Below are positions 49,406 through 62,960 of a stretch of 64,000 nt of DNA, piece by piece. Origin of the DNA: Shewanella livingstonensis (lineage in GTDB: Bacteria; Pseudomonadota; Gammaproteobacteria; Enterobacterales; Shewanellaceae). The stretch spans positions 3,854,001-3,918,000 of the forward strand of contig NZ_CP034015.1 of assembly GCF_003855395.1 (NCBI RefSeq), in the 5' to 3' direction. Below the pieces are notes generated by a model. The model searched no databases, was not told where the DNA came from, and was given only the letters and a program-made list of their open reading frames with translations. Within the stretch, counting starts at the first letter, position 1, and each line of letters opens with the position of its first letter. A program made the position numbers and the translations under genes.

Positions 49406-49830
49406 TGTGGATAAATGAATAACAATGTTAATAAATCAAAATTATCAACAATTAAACAAACCTACACAGTGGATTATCCACAAAATCTGTGGATATCTCT
49501 GTTCGAAACTTTGGTAAACCTTGATAACAGGGTAAAAAAAAGCTAATCACCCCTTAAAATAAATAGTCCATAATTATAATATAATTCTATATAAACATTA
49601 ACTTAAAAATATTAATAAATTTAATATATGCTTAATTCAAGCTATTGAACAAAAAACAACCAAGATCAATTAAGATGGTCAAACACTCATTTAGCAACTT
49701 AAGTTATACACAAATAACAAGGCTTATTTTAAATTAAACAGCTTAAAAAGCTATTTTATTGCGTTGACTTGGTGTTTTTAATCAGTTAAAGAGTCGTTTT
49801 ATTACAGTTATCCATTAAATCTGTGGATAA
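49406..49830. promoter_or_regulatory. DnaA-box cluster, candidate DARS2-like DnaA-reactivating locus
   Basis: The rppH-mutH spacer (about 760 bp, AT-rich, no gene) holds six DnaA-type 9-mers: TGTGGATAA at 49406, TTATCCACA at 49474, TGTGGATAT at 49488, TTATACACA at 49704, TTATCCATT at 49808 and TGTGGATAA at 49822. Boxes 2/3 and 5/6 form two head-to-head pairs with an identical AAATC spacer. In E. coli the DARS2 site, which recharges ADP-DnaA to ATP-DnaA, also lies beside mutH. Sequence gives the boxes; the DARS2 role is inferred from position and arrangement. This is not oriC, since no mnmG/mioC or dnaA genes are near. Confidence 0.65.
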
Positions 49831-50091
49831 GTATGTGCAAAATCTAGGGGAAAACGAGTGTAACTCGGGACAAGTATATTATAAAAACAGAGGCTATATA
49901 AAAATCCAAATAGAAACATAGACCTACAATCAAATTCAATCAAATGGTTTTGCCCCAGTAAAATACGGTTACTTTTTAACCTCCCTATAACTAAATAACA
50001 AAACTTGTTATCGTTGAATATTACTTGTTAGCATATATGATCAGTTTTAATCGTCGACTCATCAATTTATATAAAAGAGAAATACTCGTTC

Positions 50092-50760
50092 ATGGCTAAA
50101 TCATCGCCCTTAAATCTTAGCGAATTAATGCAAAGAGCGCATAACATGGCAGGTATTCGCTTAGCTGATATCGCCGCTGATAACCACATAATGGTGCCTG
50201 CAGATTTACGCCGCGATAAGGGTTGGGTTGGCCAACTTATTGAATCTGAATTAGGCGCACTAGCAGGTTCAAAACCTCAACAAGACTTTTTGCATTTAGG
50301 CGTTGAACTGAAAACGATACCTATCGATCACAATGGCAAGCCACTTGAAACCACCTATGTCACTGTGGCTCCGCTAACAAATATTCAAGGCATGAGCTGG
50401 GAAAACAGTGTCGTTTATCATAAATTACAAAGAGTGTTATGGGTACCCGTTGAAGGGGCTCGGAGTATACCTGTAGGAGAGCGTCGAATAGGTACCCCCA
50501 TTTTATGGCAACCTAACCCTAAACAAGCTGGGCAGCTGCAACAAGATTGGGAAGAGATAATGGAGCTTATTGCGCTAGGCCAGGTAGACAGGATCAGCGC
50601 ACGTCAGGGTGAGGTACTACAATTACGTCCAAAAGCGGCTAATAGTAAAACGCTTACCCAAAGTATTGCCGAAGATGGCAGTATTAAATTATCCAATCCT
50701 CGAGGATTTTACCTTAAAATTGAATTTACTCAGCAGATTTTAGCCAATGCATTTTCATAA
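50092..50760 (+). CDS. mutH: DNA mismatch repair endonuclease MutH
   Basis: Nicks the unmethylated strand at hemimethylated GATC sites in methyl-directed repair. The 222-residue protein has the DxxxLGVELKT catalytic region (residues ~62-75), a conserved N-terminal ISADI-like RLADIAADN segment, and the SxRGFYLKxxFT C-terminus. Its presence implies a Dam/MutH repair system. AAGAGA precedes the ATG. The upstream spacer carries the DnaA boxes. Confidence 0.96.
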   Translation: MAKSSPLNLSELMQRAHNMAGIRLADIAADNHIMVPADLRRDKGWVGQLIESELGALAGSKPQQDFLHLGVELKTIPIDHNGKPLETTYVTVAPLTNIQGMSWENSVVYHKLQRVLWVPVEGARSIPVGERRIGTPILWQPNPKQAGQLQQDWEEIMELIALGQVDRISARQGEVLQLRPKAANSKTLTQSIAEDGSIKLSNPRGFYLKIEFTQQILANAFS

Positions 50761-50838
50761 TCGGTCGTAATAACAATCTTTTGATTGTTAGTAGTATTGG
50801 AAAAACTTTGCATGACAGCACATATTTATTCACTTCTA

Positions 50839-50852
50839 TTGATCTAAATCAC
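50839..50852 (+). promoter_or_regulatory. FNR/CRP-type site upstream of the cyclase gene
   Basis: TTGATCTAAATCAC matches the FNR consensus TTGAT-N4-ATCAA at nine of ten positions and also contains a full CRP half-site (TCACA). It is about 80 bp upstream of the adenylate cyclase start codon, so anaerobic (EtrA/FNR) or cAMP feedback control is possible. Confidence 0.45.
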
Positions 50853-50932
50853 AAATAAACTATCACAAGTTAGTAAATTTTCTATAGACTACCCCCCTTA
50901 TATACTAAGTCATATGGGCAACCACATCCTCC

Positions 50933-52015
50933 GTGAAAGCACGCCGTCAAACTCAAAAATTATTGTTCGCTATTTTTGCCTGGTGTGTAGCAATGGCTTC
51001 TTTTGTTTTTTTTCGCTACTCACAATCATCGCAACTACCTGAATGGGCCGTTGGCAATGCTGATCTAGCAACACTTGCAGTAATGATGGGGATTGTATTT
51101 GGCAGTTTGCATTGGATGTCGAATCTGATTGCGGATTTTAGTGCCATCAGCCGCTTGCCTTATTTGTTTTCTGTGGTGTTTAAAGGATTATTTCTGTTAC
51201 TCGGGGCAACGACCTTGGCGTACGTAACACAATTTTTAAACATGTGGGCTATTGAGAATCACATGGTGACCTTAAGACAAATGCTCACTGTGCAGATTAT
51301 TTACAGTCCATCATTTCAAGCGTTAGTGGTTTATCTCGTTGTAGTGCGGGTCAGTTTAGCTTTTATTGAACAAATGTCACTGCTAGTTGGTCCCAAAGTA
51401 TTACTCAATATTGGCCTTGGCAAATATCACAAACCACGTTATGAGCAACAATTGTTCTTATTTATAGATATGGTGTCATCTACAGCTCATGCCGAAACCC
51501 TAGGTGATTACCGCTTTAGTCGTTTAATTCAAGACAGCTTTAGTATGCTGGCAGATACAGTAACCGACAATGAAGCAGAAATTTATCGTTATATGGGTGA
51601 TGCAGTGCTAATCCACTGGCCGTTAGAACAAGGCATTAAACAAGATCGTTGTATGAATATTTATTTTGAATTTTGCCAGCAACTTCAATGGCAAAGACAA
51701 TACTTTGAGCAGCAATATGGGTTTGTGCCTAAATTCAAAGCCGCAGCACATTGTGGCCAAGTTGTAGCAGCGGTTGTCGGCGTACATAAACAAGAAATTA
51801 GTTTCTTTAGTGATGTATTGAATACTTTGGCACGATTGCAAGACCAATGTAACCCGCTGGGTCAAAGAATGTTGTTATCAGGAGATGTCGTCCATAGGCT
51901 TGAGCAACAAAACAGTCAGTATGATCTCACTAGCTTAGGCCCTATTATGCTTAAAGGTAAAAAGTTACCGACTGAGGTCTACGGTGTTGCCCCAATAAAA
52001 CTACCCCATCACTAG
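50933..52015 (+). CDS. cyaC: Membrane-bound class III adenylate cyclase
   Basis: Makes cAMP from ATP. The N-terminal 150 residues contain four or five transmembrane helices. The cytoplasmic C-terminal catalytic domain has metal-binding Asp residues in FLFIDMVSST and YRYMGDAVLIHW and the transition-state region FKAAAHCGQVVAAVVG. Length 360 residues. In S. oneidensis the membrane cyclase at this locus (beside oxyR and hptA) is, as I recall, CyaC, which feeds CRP control of anaerobic respiration. The start is a GTG with no strong ribosome binding site, so expression may be low. Confidence 0.88.
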   Translation: MKARRQTQKLLFAIFAWCVAMASFVFFRYSQSSQLPEWAVGNADLATLAVMMGIVFGSLHWMSNLIADFSAISRLPYLFSVVFKGLFLLLGATTLAYVTQFLNMWAIENHMVTLRQMLTVQIIYSPSFQALVVYLVVVRVSLAFIEQMSLLVGPKVLLNIGLGKYHKPRYEQQLFLFIDMVSSTAHAETLGDYRFSRLIQDSFSMLADTVTDNEAEIYRYMGDAVLIHWPLEQGIKQDRCMNIYFEFCQQLQWQRQYFEQQYGFVPKFKAAAHCGQVVAAVVGVHKQEISFFSDVLNTLARLQDQCNPLGQRMLLSGDVVHRLEQQNSQYDLTSLGPIMLKGKKLPTEVYGVAPIKLPHH

Positions 52016-52302
52016 CGTAAATCAGTTTATATCAAATCGCGATAATCAACATTAATCACACTGACAAGAGTTGTGCTAACAGGATGATATTGATTAGCAA
52101 AAAAATTATAATAGATTGGTTTTTGGATTGGTTTTTGGAGTCGTTTCACCGATGACGGACCTGACCTCATTATAGCCTTTATTTCGTTGATCTGCTGCCA
52201 ATAAAAAAACCTCTTCCCCCTACTAACATAGGGTAATTGACTGACCACCGAAGTTCTATTAACGCGTCTAGACAACTTAAATAATAACAGGAATGCTAAT
52301 AA

Positions 52303-52336
52303 CAAAAATGACAAGTATTCATACCTGTCATTTTGC
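52303..52336 (-). terminator. Terminator hairpin between cyaC and oxyR
   Basis: AAAATGACA / TGTCATTTT with an inner GTAT/ATAC stem and a T run on the minus strand, 40 nt after the oxyR stop codon. The rest of the 52016-52376 gap contains only a 12-bp direct repeat (ATTGGTTTTTGG twice, about 52116-52140) and no convincing gene. Confidence 0.75.
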
Positions 52337-52376
52337 TGATATCTGACATTAACCTATCAATGACTTCTCACTGAAA

Positions 52377-53294
52377 CTAGCTAGGTAATGATTGAGCTAA
52401 TAGTTTTTGTTGAATAGCTAAACCCAAAGTTCTAAATGTTGAAATCCGACTGGTCGTTTGTCGCCAAACTAAACCAATATCACGATAAGGAGCTTCACCG
52501 GGAGGGTCCATAGCAACCAGATCGGTATCGCTTAGAATACCCGTATCGATGGCCATTTGCGGTAAAAACGTGGTGCCAAGTTTACTGTTTACCATTTGTA
52601 CCAAAGTATGCAAACTGGTGGCTGCAAATGGATTAATTTTGGCGCTATCTCCCAGTTGGCACGCTGTTATCGCGTGTCCAGTAATACAATGCTCTGCTTG
52701 CAGTAAAAAGATACTTTCATCGGGCATTTTTTGATAGTCAATCGGTTGTAGAAATTGTTGTGATACCTCTTTATGCATCACCATTTTAAATGGATCAATA
52801 CCGACTTTCATGCTGTGAAAACCACTGGTGTCGACAGGCAAAGCTAATATCAATAAATCTAATTCGCCTTTTGCTAATGCATCTAGTAATCGTTCTGTGG
52901 TGTCTTCTTTTAATAACAAGCTGAGTTTAGGGTAGTCTTGCTGACATAACTTCACCACTCTGCTGAGTAAAAAAGGCGCAATAGTCGGAATACAACCTAA
53001 ACGGATCTCTCCAGTCATCGGTTCGCCTTGGTTTTTAACCAATTCAACTAAATCATCAACATTGGTTAAAATACTCCGAGCACGTTCAACCACTTCTTCA
53101 CCGATTGCAGTAAACATGAACGATTTATGGTCACGTTCAATTAACTGATAACCCAGTTGCTCTTCAAGATTCTGGATACCACTAGATAAAGTTGACTGAC
53201 TAACAAAACACGTCTTGGCGGCACGGTTAAAATTTTGCTCTTGATGTAAATGAACCAAGTAATAAAGGTTCTTAAGGCTGGGAAGATTTTTCAT
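52377..53294 (-). CDS. oxyR: Hydrogen-peroxide sensor OxyR
   Basis: LysR-family regulator of peroxide defence. The N-terminal helix-turn-helix (NFNRAAKTCFVSQSTLSSGIQ) is followed by the effector domain; the redox pair corresponding to E. coli C199/C208 is C203 and C212 in AEHCITGHAITACQL, with GEIRLGCIPTIAPFLL and NPFAATSLHTLVQMV typical of OxyR. Length 305 residues. It is a single gene between terminators. Confidence 0.94.
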   Translation of the reverse strand: MKNLPSLKNLYYLVHLHQEQNFNRAAKTCFVSQSTLSSGIQNLEEQLGYQLIERDHKSFMFTAIGEEVVERARSILTNVDDLVELVKNQGEPMTGEIRLGCIPTIAPFLLSRVVKLCQQDYPKLSLLLKEDTTERLLDALAKGELDLLILALPVDTSGFHSMKVGIDPFKMVMHKEVSQQFLQPIDYQKMPDESIFLLQAEHCITGHAITACQLGDSAKINPFAATSLHTLVQMVNSKLGTTFLPQMAIDTGILSDTDLVAMDPPGEAPYRDIGLVWRQTTSRISTFRTLGLAIQQKLLAQSLPS

Positions 53295-53391
53295 ATAAAC
53301 GATTGCCCTTATCTATGTTAATTCAAATAGTGAATTAAATTAGTCCAAATAACAAGACAGTGATGTGCAATGTTGAACAAACACCCATAAA

Positions 53392-53417
53392 AAATGCCTC
53401 ATTCATATGAGGCATTT
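53392..53417 (-). terminator. Rho-independent terminator of hptA
   Basis: Perfect 11-bp stem AAATGCCTCAT / ATGAGGCATTT with a 4-nt loop and T run on the minus strand, between hptA and oxyR. Confidence 0.88.
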
Positions 53418-53489
53418 CAACAAACCGATTGAAGACACTAACGAATAGGTATTAATCTAAAAGGATTATCCGACCTATTCTATTTGCAA

Positions 53490-53855
53490 TTACACTTTCG
53501 CTTCTAGGTAGACTTTCAGTTGTTGTAAATCTTGCGCGGCATGCTCAACGATTTCGGCAAGCCAAATCATATGTCCGCTGTCCCATTTAGCCTCTTCACC
53601 ATGTTGTAATAGTTGTGAAAATTGCTGAATACGTTTAAGGCCAACAGATCCTGCTGCACCTTTAAATTTATGAGCTTCTGCACATAGCGTTTCTTTATCA
53701 TTTGCATCGCCAGCTTTCACTAGGCTACTGACATATTCAGGCATTAGTTGCTCGAATAACACTACGCTTTTCAATAACGTTCCAGCACCGATGGCACTGA
53801 TATATTGCTCAAGCGTATTGAGATCCAATATTGAGTCTAACTGCGTTGTGGCCAT
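53490..53855 (-). CDS. hptA: Histidine-phosphotransfer (HPt) protein, HptA-like
   Basis: A 121-residue stand-alone HPt domain that relays phosphate between a hybrid kinase and a response regulator. The phospho-accepting histidine is H62 in the AHKFKGAAGSVGL motif; the rest is a four-helix bundle. In Shewanella, where the Arc sensor lacks its own HPt domain, the separate protein HptA fills that role toward ArcA; gene position beside oxyR and yhcC agrees with that identity. The start at 53855 has an AGGGG box; the frame extends six codons further. Confidence 0.87.
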   Translation of the reverse strand: MATTQLDSILDLNTLEQYISAIGAGTLLKSVVLFEQLMPEYVSSLVKAGDANDKETLCAEAHKFKGAAGSVGLKRIQQFSQLLQHGEEAKWDSGHMIWLAEIVEHAAQDLQQLKVYLEAKV

Positions 53856-54147
53856 AAAGGACCCCTGTATCAAAAATATAACGCTATAAAATTATAAATA
53901 TGATACCGAGTAAAATACCCTATGCAAGGCTTGCTAATATTTAGCCGCTATTTATCCATAAAAAGTTACATTTTATCAACATAACTACTCAGCTGGTATT
54001 ACCAATGTTTAAAAATACCTCATATTGGTCCTATTTTACTCACAGGCTAGTTGGTAATAGTTATCACTCTCATGCATCTCCGCAAAACTATGCTTCACCT
54101 CAGTCATATTCAGTCGGTTCACGATCAATTTATCGATATCAATCCCA

Positions 54148-55116
54148 TTAAGCCGTTTTCTGTTGGCTAAACATTAACGCACTGCCTTGGCCACCAAAAT
54201 CACGTAACTCATTAACAATCGCAACCAGACCATCCCAGCGAAAAGCACACCAATCAGGGGCGAGTAACATGGGTTTTTTAGCATAAGCCGTTACGCGATG
54301 AAAGATAATCTCTTTTGGAGTATGGCGGATCAGTTTTGCTACCTCTGAAGCATACTCGTCAAGGCTCATCAATGGCATAGGCTGGTAACGCCATTGTTTA
54401 GCCATAATACTGCCTTCAACAATATGTAAAGGATGTAACTTAAGCCCATCAACACCAATGCCCAATACAGTTTGTAAACTATTAAAGTAATCTACGGACG
54501 TTTCGCCTGGGAGGCCTAATATCAAATGAGTGCACACTTTAATGCCTCTTTCACGGGCATTTTTTACTGTCTGGCGGTATTCGCATAATTGGTGGCCACG
54601 ATTAATCCGCTTTAAAGTATGATTATTGGCCGTTTGCAGTCCAAGCTCAAGCCACACCTCAATCCCACGCTGTTGATACTCAACCAACAAATCAAGTACT
54701 TCATTCGGAACACAGTCAGGGCGAGTACCAATGTGCAGTCCAACAATATCGGTATCTTCTAGCGCTTGATCGTACTTTTTCTTGAGTACTTTATATTCAT
54801 CATAAGTACTGGTGTAAGCTTGAAAATAAGCAATATACTTTGCCGCTGATGTTGAAGTTATATTCACAGAAGTGGTACATTTTATTGCTGATTGAGCGCG
54901 TACTTTGCCTTGAGTTAATTGCTGCGCAATCGGTTGTTCGCTGTTTTGCTCACCACTAAATGAAGCCACATTACAAAAAGTGCATCCGCCAACACCCAAT
55001 GTGCCATCACGATTAGGACAAGTGAATTGAGCATCAATAGTTAATTTTTTTACTCTTTGTCCATATAGTCGTTTGCAATGTACACCAAACGTATTAACGT
55101 AATCATCTAAACCCAC
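54148..55116 (-). CDS. yhcC: TIGR01212-family radical SAM protein (YhcC)
   Basis: A 322-residue radical S-adenosylmethionine enzyme related to Elp3. The iron-sulfur cysteines are in CPNRDGTLGVGGCTFCN near residue 33, followed by the SAM-binding segments GLHIGTRPDCVP, WLELGLQTAN and HLILGLPGE. The reaction is unknown. The gene is divergent from gltB, as yhcC is next to gltBD in E. coli. The final 54 bp to hptA and the 274-bp gap beyond show nothing else. Confidence 0.88.
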   Translation of the reverse strand: MGLDDYVNTFGVHCKRLYGQRVKKLTIDAQFTCPNRDGTLGVGGCTFCNVASFSGEQNSEQPIAQQLTQGKVRAQSAIKCTTSVNITSTSAAKYIAYFQAYTSTYDEYKVLKKKYDQALEDTDIVGLHIGTRPDCVPNEVLDLLVEYQQRGIEVWLELGLQTANNHTLKRINRGHQLCEYRQTVKNARERGIKVCTHLILGLPGETSVDYFNSLQTVLGIGVDGLKLHPLHIVEGSIMAKQWRYQPMPLMSLDEYASEVAKLIRHTPKEIIFHRVTAYAKKPMLLAPDWCAFRWDGLVAIVNELRDFGGQGSALMFSQQKTA

Positions 55117-55450
55117 AATTTACTCTCATCATAATCACAAAGTTTGTCAGTGTAGTTAGCCGATAAACATCTGTCTTGGTGCTAAATCAATAAAGCGGCT
55201 ATCTAATAAACTTGACGGTAAACTTGTGCACGAGTTCAAAACAGTGTAAAAAAATTAAAGCAATTTACACATTACCTACAATGAATACTTAGTCATTTAG
55301 AATAATTTTTTACCCAAAAACTGTATTTAAAATAAAATTCATTATTTTTATTTCAAAAACAATTTATCGAGTTTGTTACCAAAAAGTAATCAGTTGTTTG
55401 AATTTTTTCTAAAATTCTTTTTATTCATAACGTTATAGACGACATCTCAC

Positions 55451-55470
55451 AGTTTACGTTAACGTAAACT
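55451..55470. promoter_or_regulatory. Perfect 20-bp palindrome upstream of gltB (LiuR-like operator)
   Basis: AGTTTACGTTAACGTAAACT is an exact 20-bp palindrome, 170 bp before the gltB start codon. The core TTTACGT-TA-ACGTAAA is the same operator type as the site at 10961 near the thr operon and resembles the published LiuR motif of Shewanella-type genomes. The regulator is inferred. Confidence 0.6.
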
Positions 55471-55527
55471 TAGAGCCTTTTTAGTTTTTTTTAGTAATAA
55501 TATTTCAGTTTGTTGCATTTTTTTGGT

Positions 55528-55556
55528 TTGACCTTTATGCATTCTCAGTTTAATTT
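55528..55556 (+). promoter_or_regulatory. Possible sigma-70 promoter of gltB
   Basis: TTGACC and TAATTT separated by 17 nt, about 80 nt before the gltB start. The -35 is good and the -10 is weak. The remaining parts of the 520-bp yhcC-gltB spacer are AT-rich with no gene. Confidence 0.35.
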
Positions 55557-55637
55557 GAATGGTTCGGGTGCATATCTATGGATATTCTTCAAATTTACCC
55601 CGAGTCGTATCTAGTAGAGGTTTAGGGGGTTTTTTGT

Positions 55638-61498
<5,861 letters not shown>

Positions 61499-61522
61499 CA
61501 GCTAGCCATAATAAAGCTAAAA

Positions 61523-61554
61523 GCAGGCTAAAGGTAAGTAAACCTTTAGCCTGC
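61523..61554 (+). terminator. Stem-loop after gltBD, probable terminator
   Basis: Perfect 13-bp stem GCAGGCTAAAGGT / ACCTTTAGCCTGC with a 6-nt loop, 24 nt after gltD. The T run is missing, so termination may be weak or Rho-assisted. Confidence 0.6.
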
Positions 61555-61685
61555 CTATAGTCTAATAATAAAAGCTGGAATACCGAGTTTGCTTGTGAAT
61601 TTTCGCGTATCTTTTGATGCGCATTTTTTATCTTTTTTCGCACGATGAGTCACAATCAAAAACCACTACTAAGATTCTCTTTTGG

Positions 61686-62354
61686 TCACGGCTTTTTAGT
61701 TGAACTCACTAAAAAATAACTGAAAATATTATCTTTTAATTGTGGATGCTCATCTGAAAACTTCACCCCAATATTCAATACACCTTCAATGTTTTGAACT
61801 TTAACCATGCTACCCGTTAAAATCCCTGAAAGATCAGTGTTAATCGAGATAGCCACATGTATCTCTTCGCCTTGTTCAATATTCACCGTTTTGGCGTCTA
61901 CCGTAAGCAAACAACCAGTAGAAGAAAAGTCGAGCATTTTTGCACTGATTTTATTGTCGTTGTGCATAATAAACACTTCTTGCTCGATATTAACTCGCAA
62001 CTGATCTCTGACTTTTTTCTTAATGATGGTTTTAGGCACGCTAATGCACAGCATTCTAATAGGTTGATTAACCACAGAGAATATGGTCGATTTAAAGGCA
62101 ATGATGTCTTTAAAACCACTATTAGTCATCGCTCTTACCACAATTTCAGCATTAGCTAACATATGTTGATAAGCCTCAGAAAAACCTTTGTTGGGATACT
62201 CAATCAAGATAAAACGGCCAATTTGGTAACCAATCATGCTCGAACGTGATTGCACTGTTTTACCATTGGCAAAACGAATTTCAACAAACAACTCCATGCC
62301 GATATCAATCAAACGAAGGTCACCATAAAGTGCAGCGTTTGCTGGCGTTGTCAT
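61686..62354 (-). CDS. PilZ-domain c-di-GMP receptor (YcgR-like)
   Basis: A 222-residue two-domain protein. The N-terminal half (about 1-108) resembles the YcgR-type flagellar brake domain; the C-terminal PilZ domain has both c-di-GMP motifs, RxxxR (R116-R120) and D/NxSxxG (D142-G147 in DFSSTGC). It probably alters motility or surface behaviour in response to c-di-GMP, but its target is not identified. It is a single gene; the upstream 600-bp region contains no other gene until the Fur box. Confidence 0.85.
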   Translation of the reverse strand: MTTPANAALYGDLRLIDIGMELFVEIRFANGKTVQSRSSMIGYQIGRFILIEYPNKGFSEAYQHMLANAEIVVRAMTNSGFKDIIAFKSTIFSVVNQPIRMLCISVPKTIIKKKVRDQLRVNIEQEVFIMHNDNKISAKMLDFSSTGCLLTVDAKTVNIEQGEEIHVAISINTDLSGILTGSMVKVQNIEGVLNIGVKFSDEHPQLKDNIFSYFLVSSTKKP

Positions 62355-62887
62355 TATTTACCTGCCATCGTACAACTTGTCATACTAAACCTCTGTTTCA
62401 TCAAAATATCTAATCAAAAAACAATCGTAACGACTAGCGTTAGCTTGAGAGCGACTTAAATCTTGTTAATCTCATTTAATCTCAACTTGAGACAATAAAT
62501 GAATGACGGTCAGAATACTTATAAGCCTGTCATCGTAAATGTATTATTCGTTTTGCTAGCTAAGCGCCATTAGCTCTCTATTGTAAGTCAATGCGTACAG
62601 CAGGACAAAGGGCTATTTACTCACCGTTTATTATCACTAAATGAGGTTAGTTATACCAAATAATGATAATTAATACTGTATATCAATAAGCCATAAAACT
62701 AATTGTTTCACCTACTACAGGTAAAAACATAACATTATGTTTTAAATTAAAATAATAATAAAAATATCATTATAACCTCACATTTTGTTCACTGTAATCC
62801 ACCAATAACCACGCAAATCAGTTGTATAACACTTATCGCCCGACCTAACACCGTTTCAGAGTGATTGATAAGCCGCCAACAAGAAAG

Positions 62888-62906
62888 TAGAATGCTAATC
62901 ATTATC
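62888..62906 (+). promoter_or_regulatory. Fur box upstream of the FTR1 gene
   Basis: TAGAATGCTAATCATTATC matches the 19-bp Fur consensus GATAATGATAATCATTATC at 16 positions. It ends 55 nt before the TTG start of the iron permease gene, so iron-dependent repression is expected. The rest of 62355-62960 is AT-rich, with no other recognisable feature. Confidence 0.8.
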
Positions 62907-62960
62907 ATTTGTTTGATTTGGTTTATAGCATAATTACCTCATTCCTATTAAGGCAATACC

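Noticed and set aside
49375..50091. Chromosomal replication origin
   Set aside because: DnaA boxes are present but there is no dnaA, mnmG/mioC context and no array of AT-rich 13-mers that I could identify; a DARS-type site fits better.
52027..52314. 95-residue minus-strand ORF between cyaC and oxyR
   Set aside because: It starts at a TTG inside a terminator hairpin, lacks a ribosome binding site, crosses a low-complexity direct repeat and resembles nothing.
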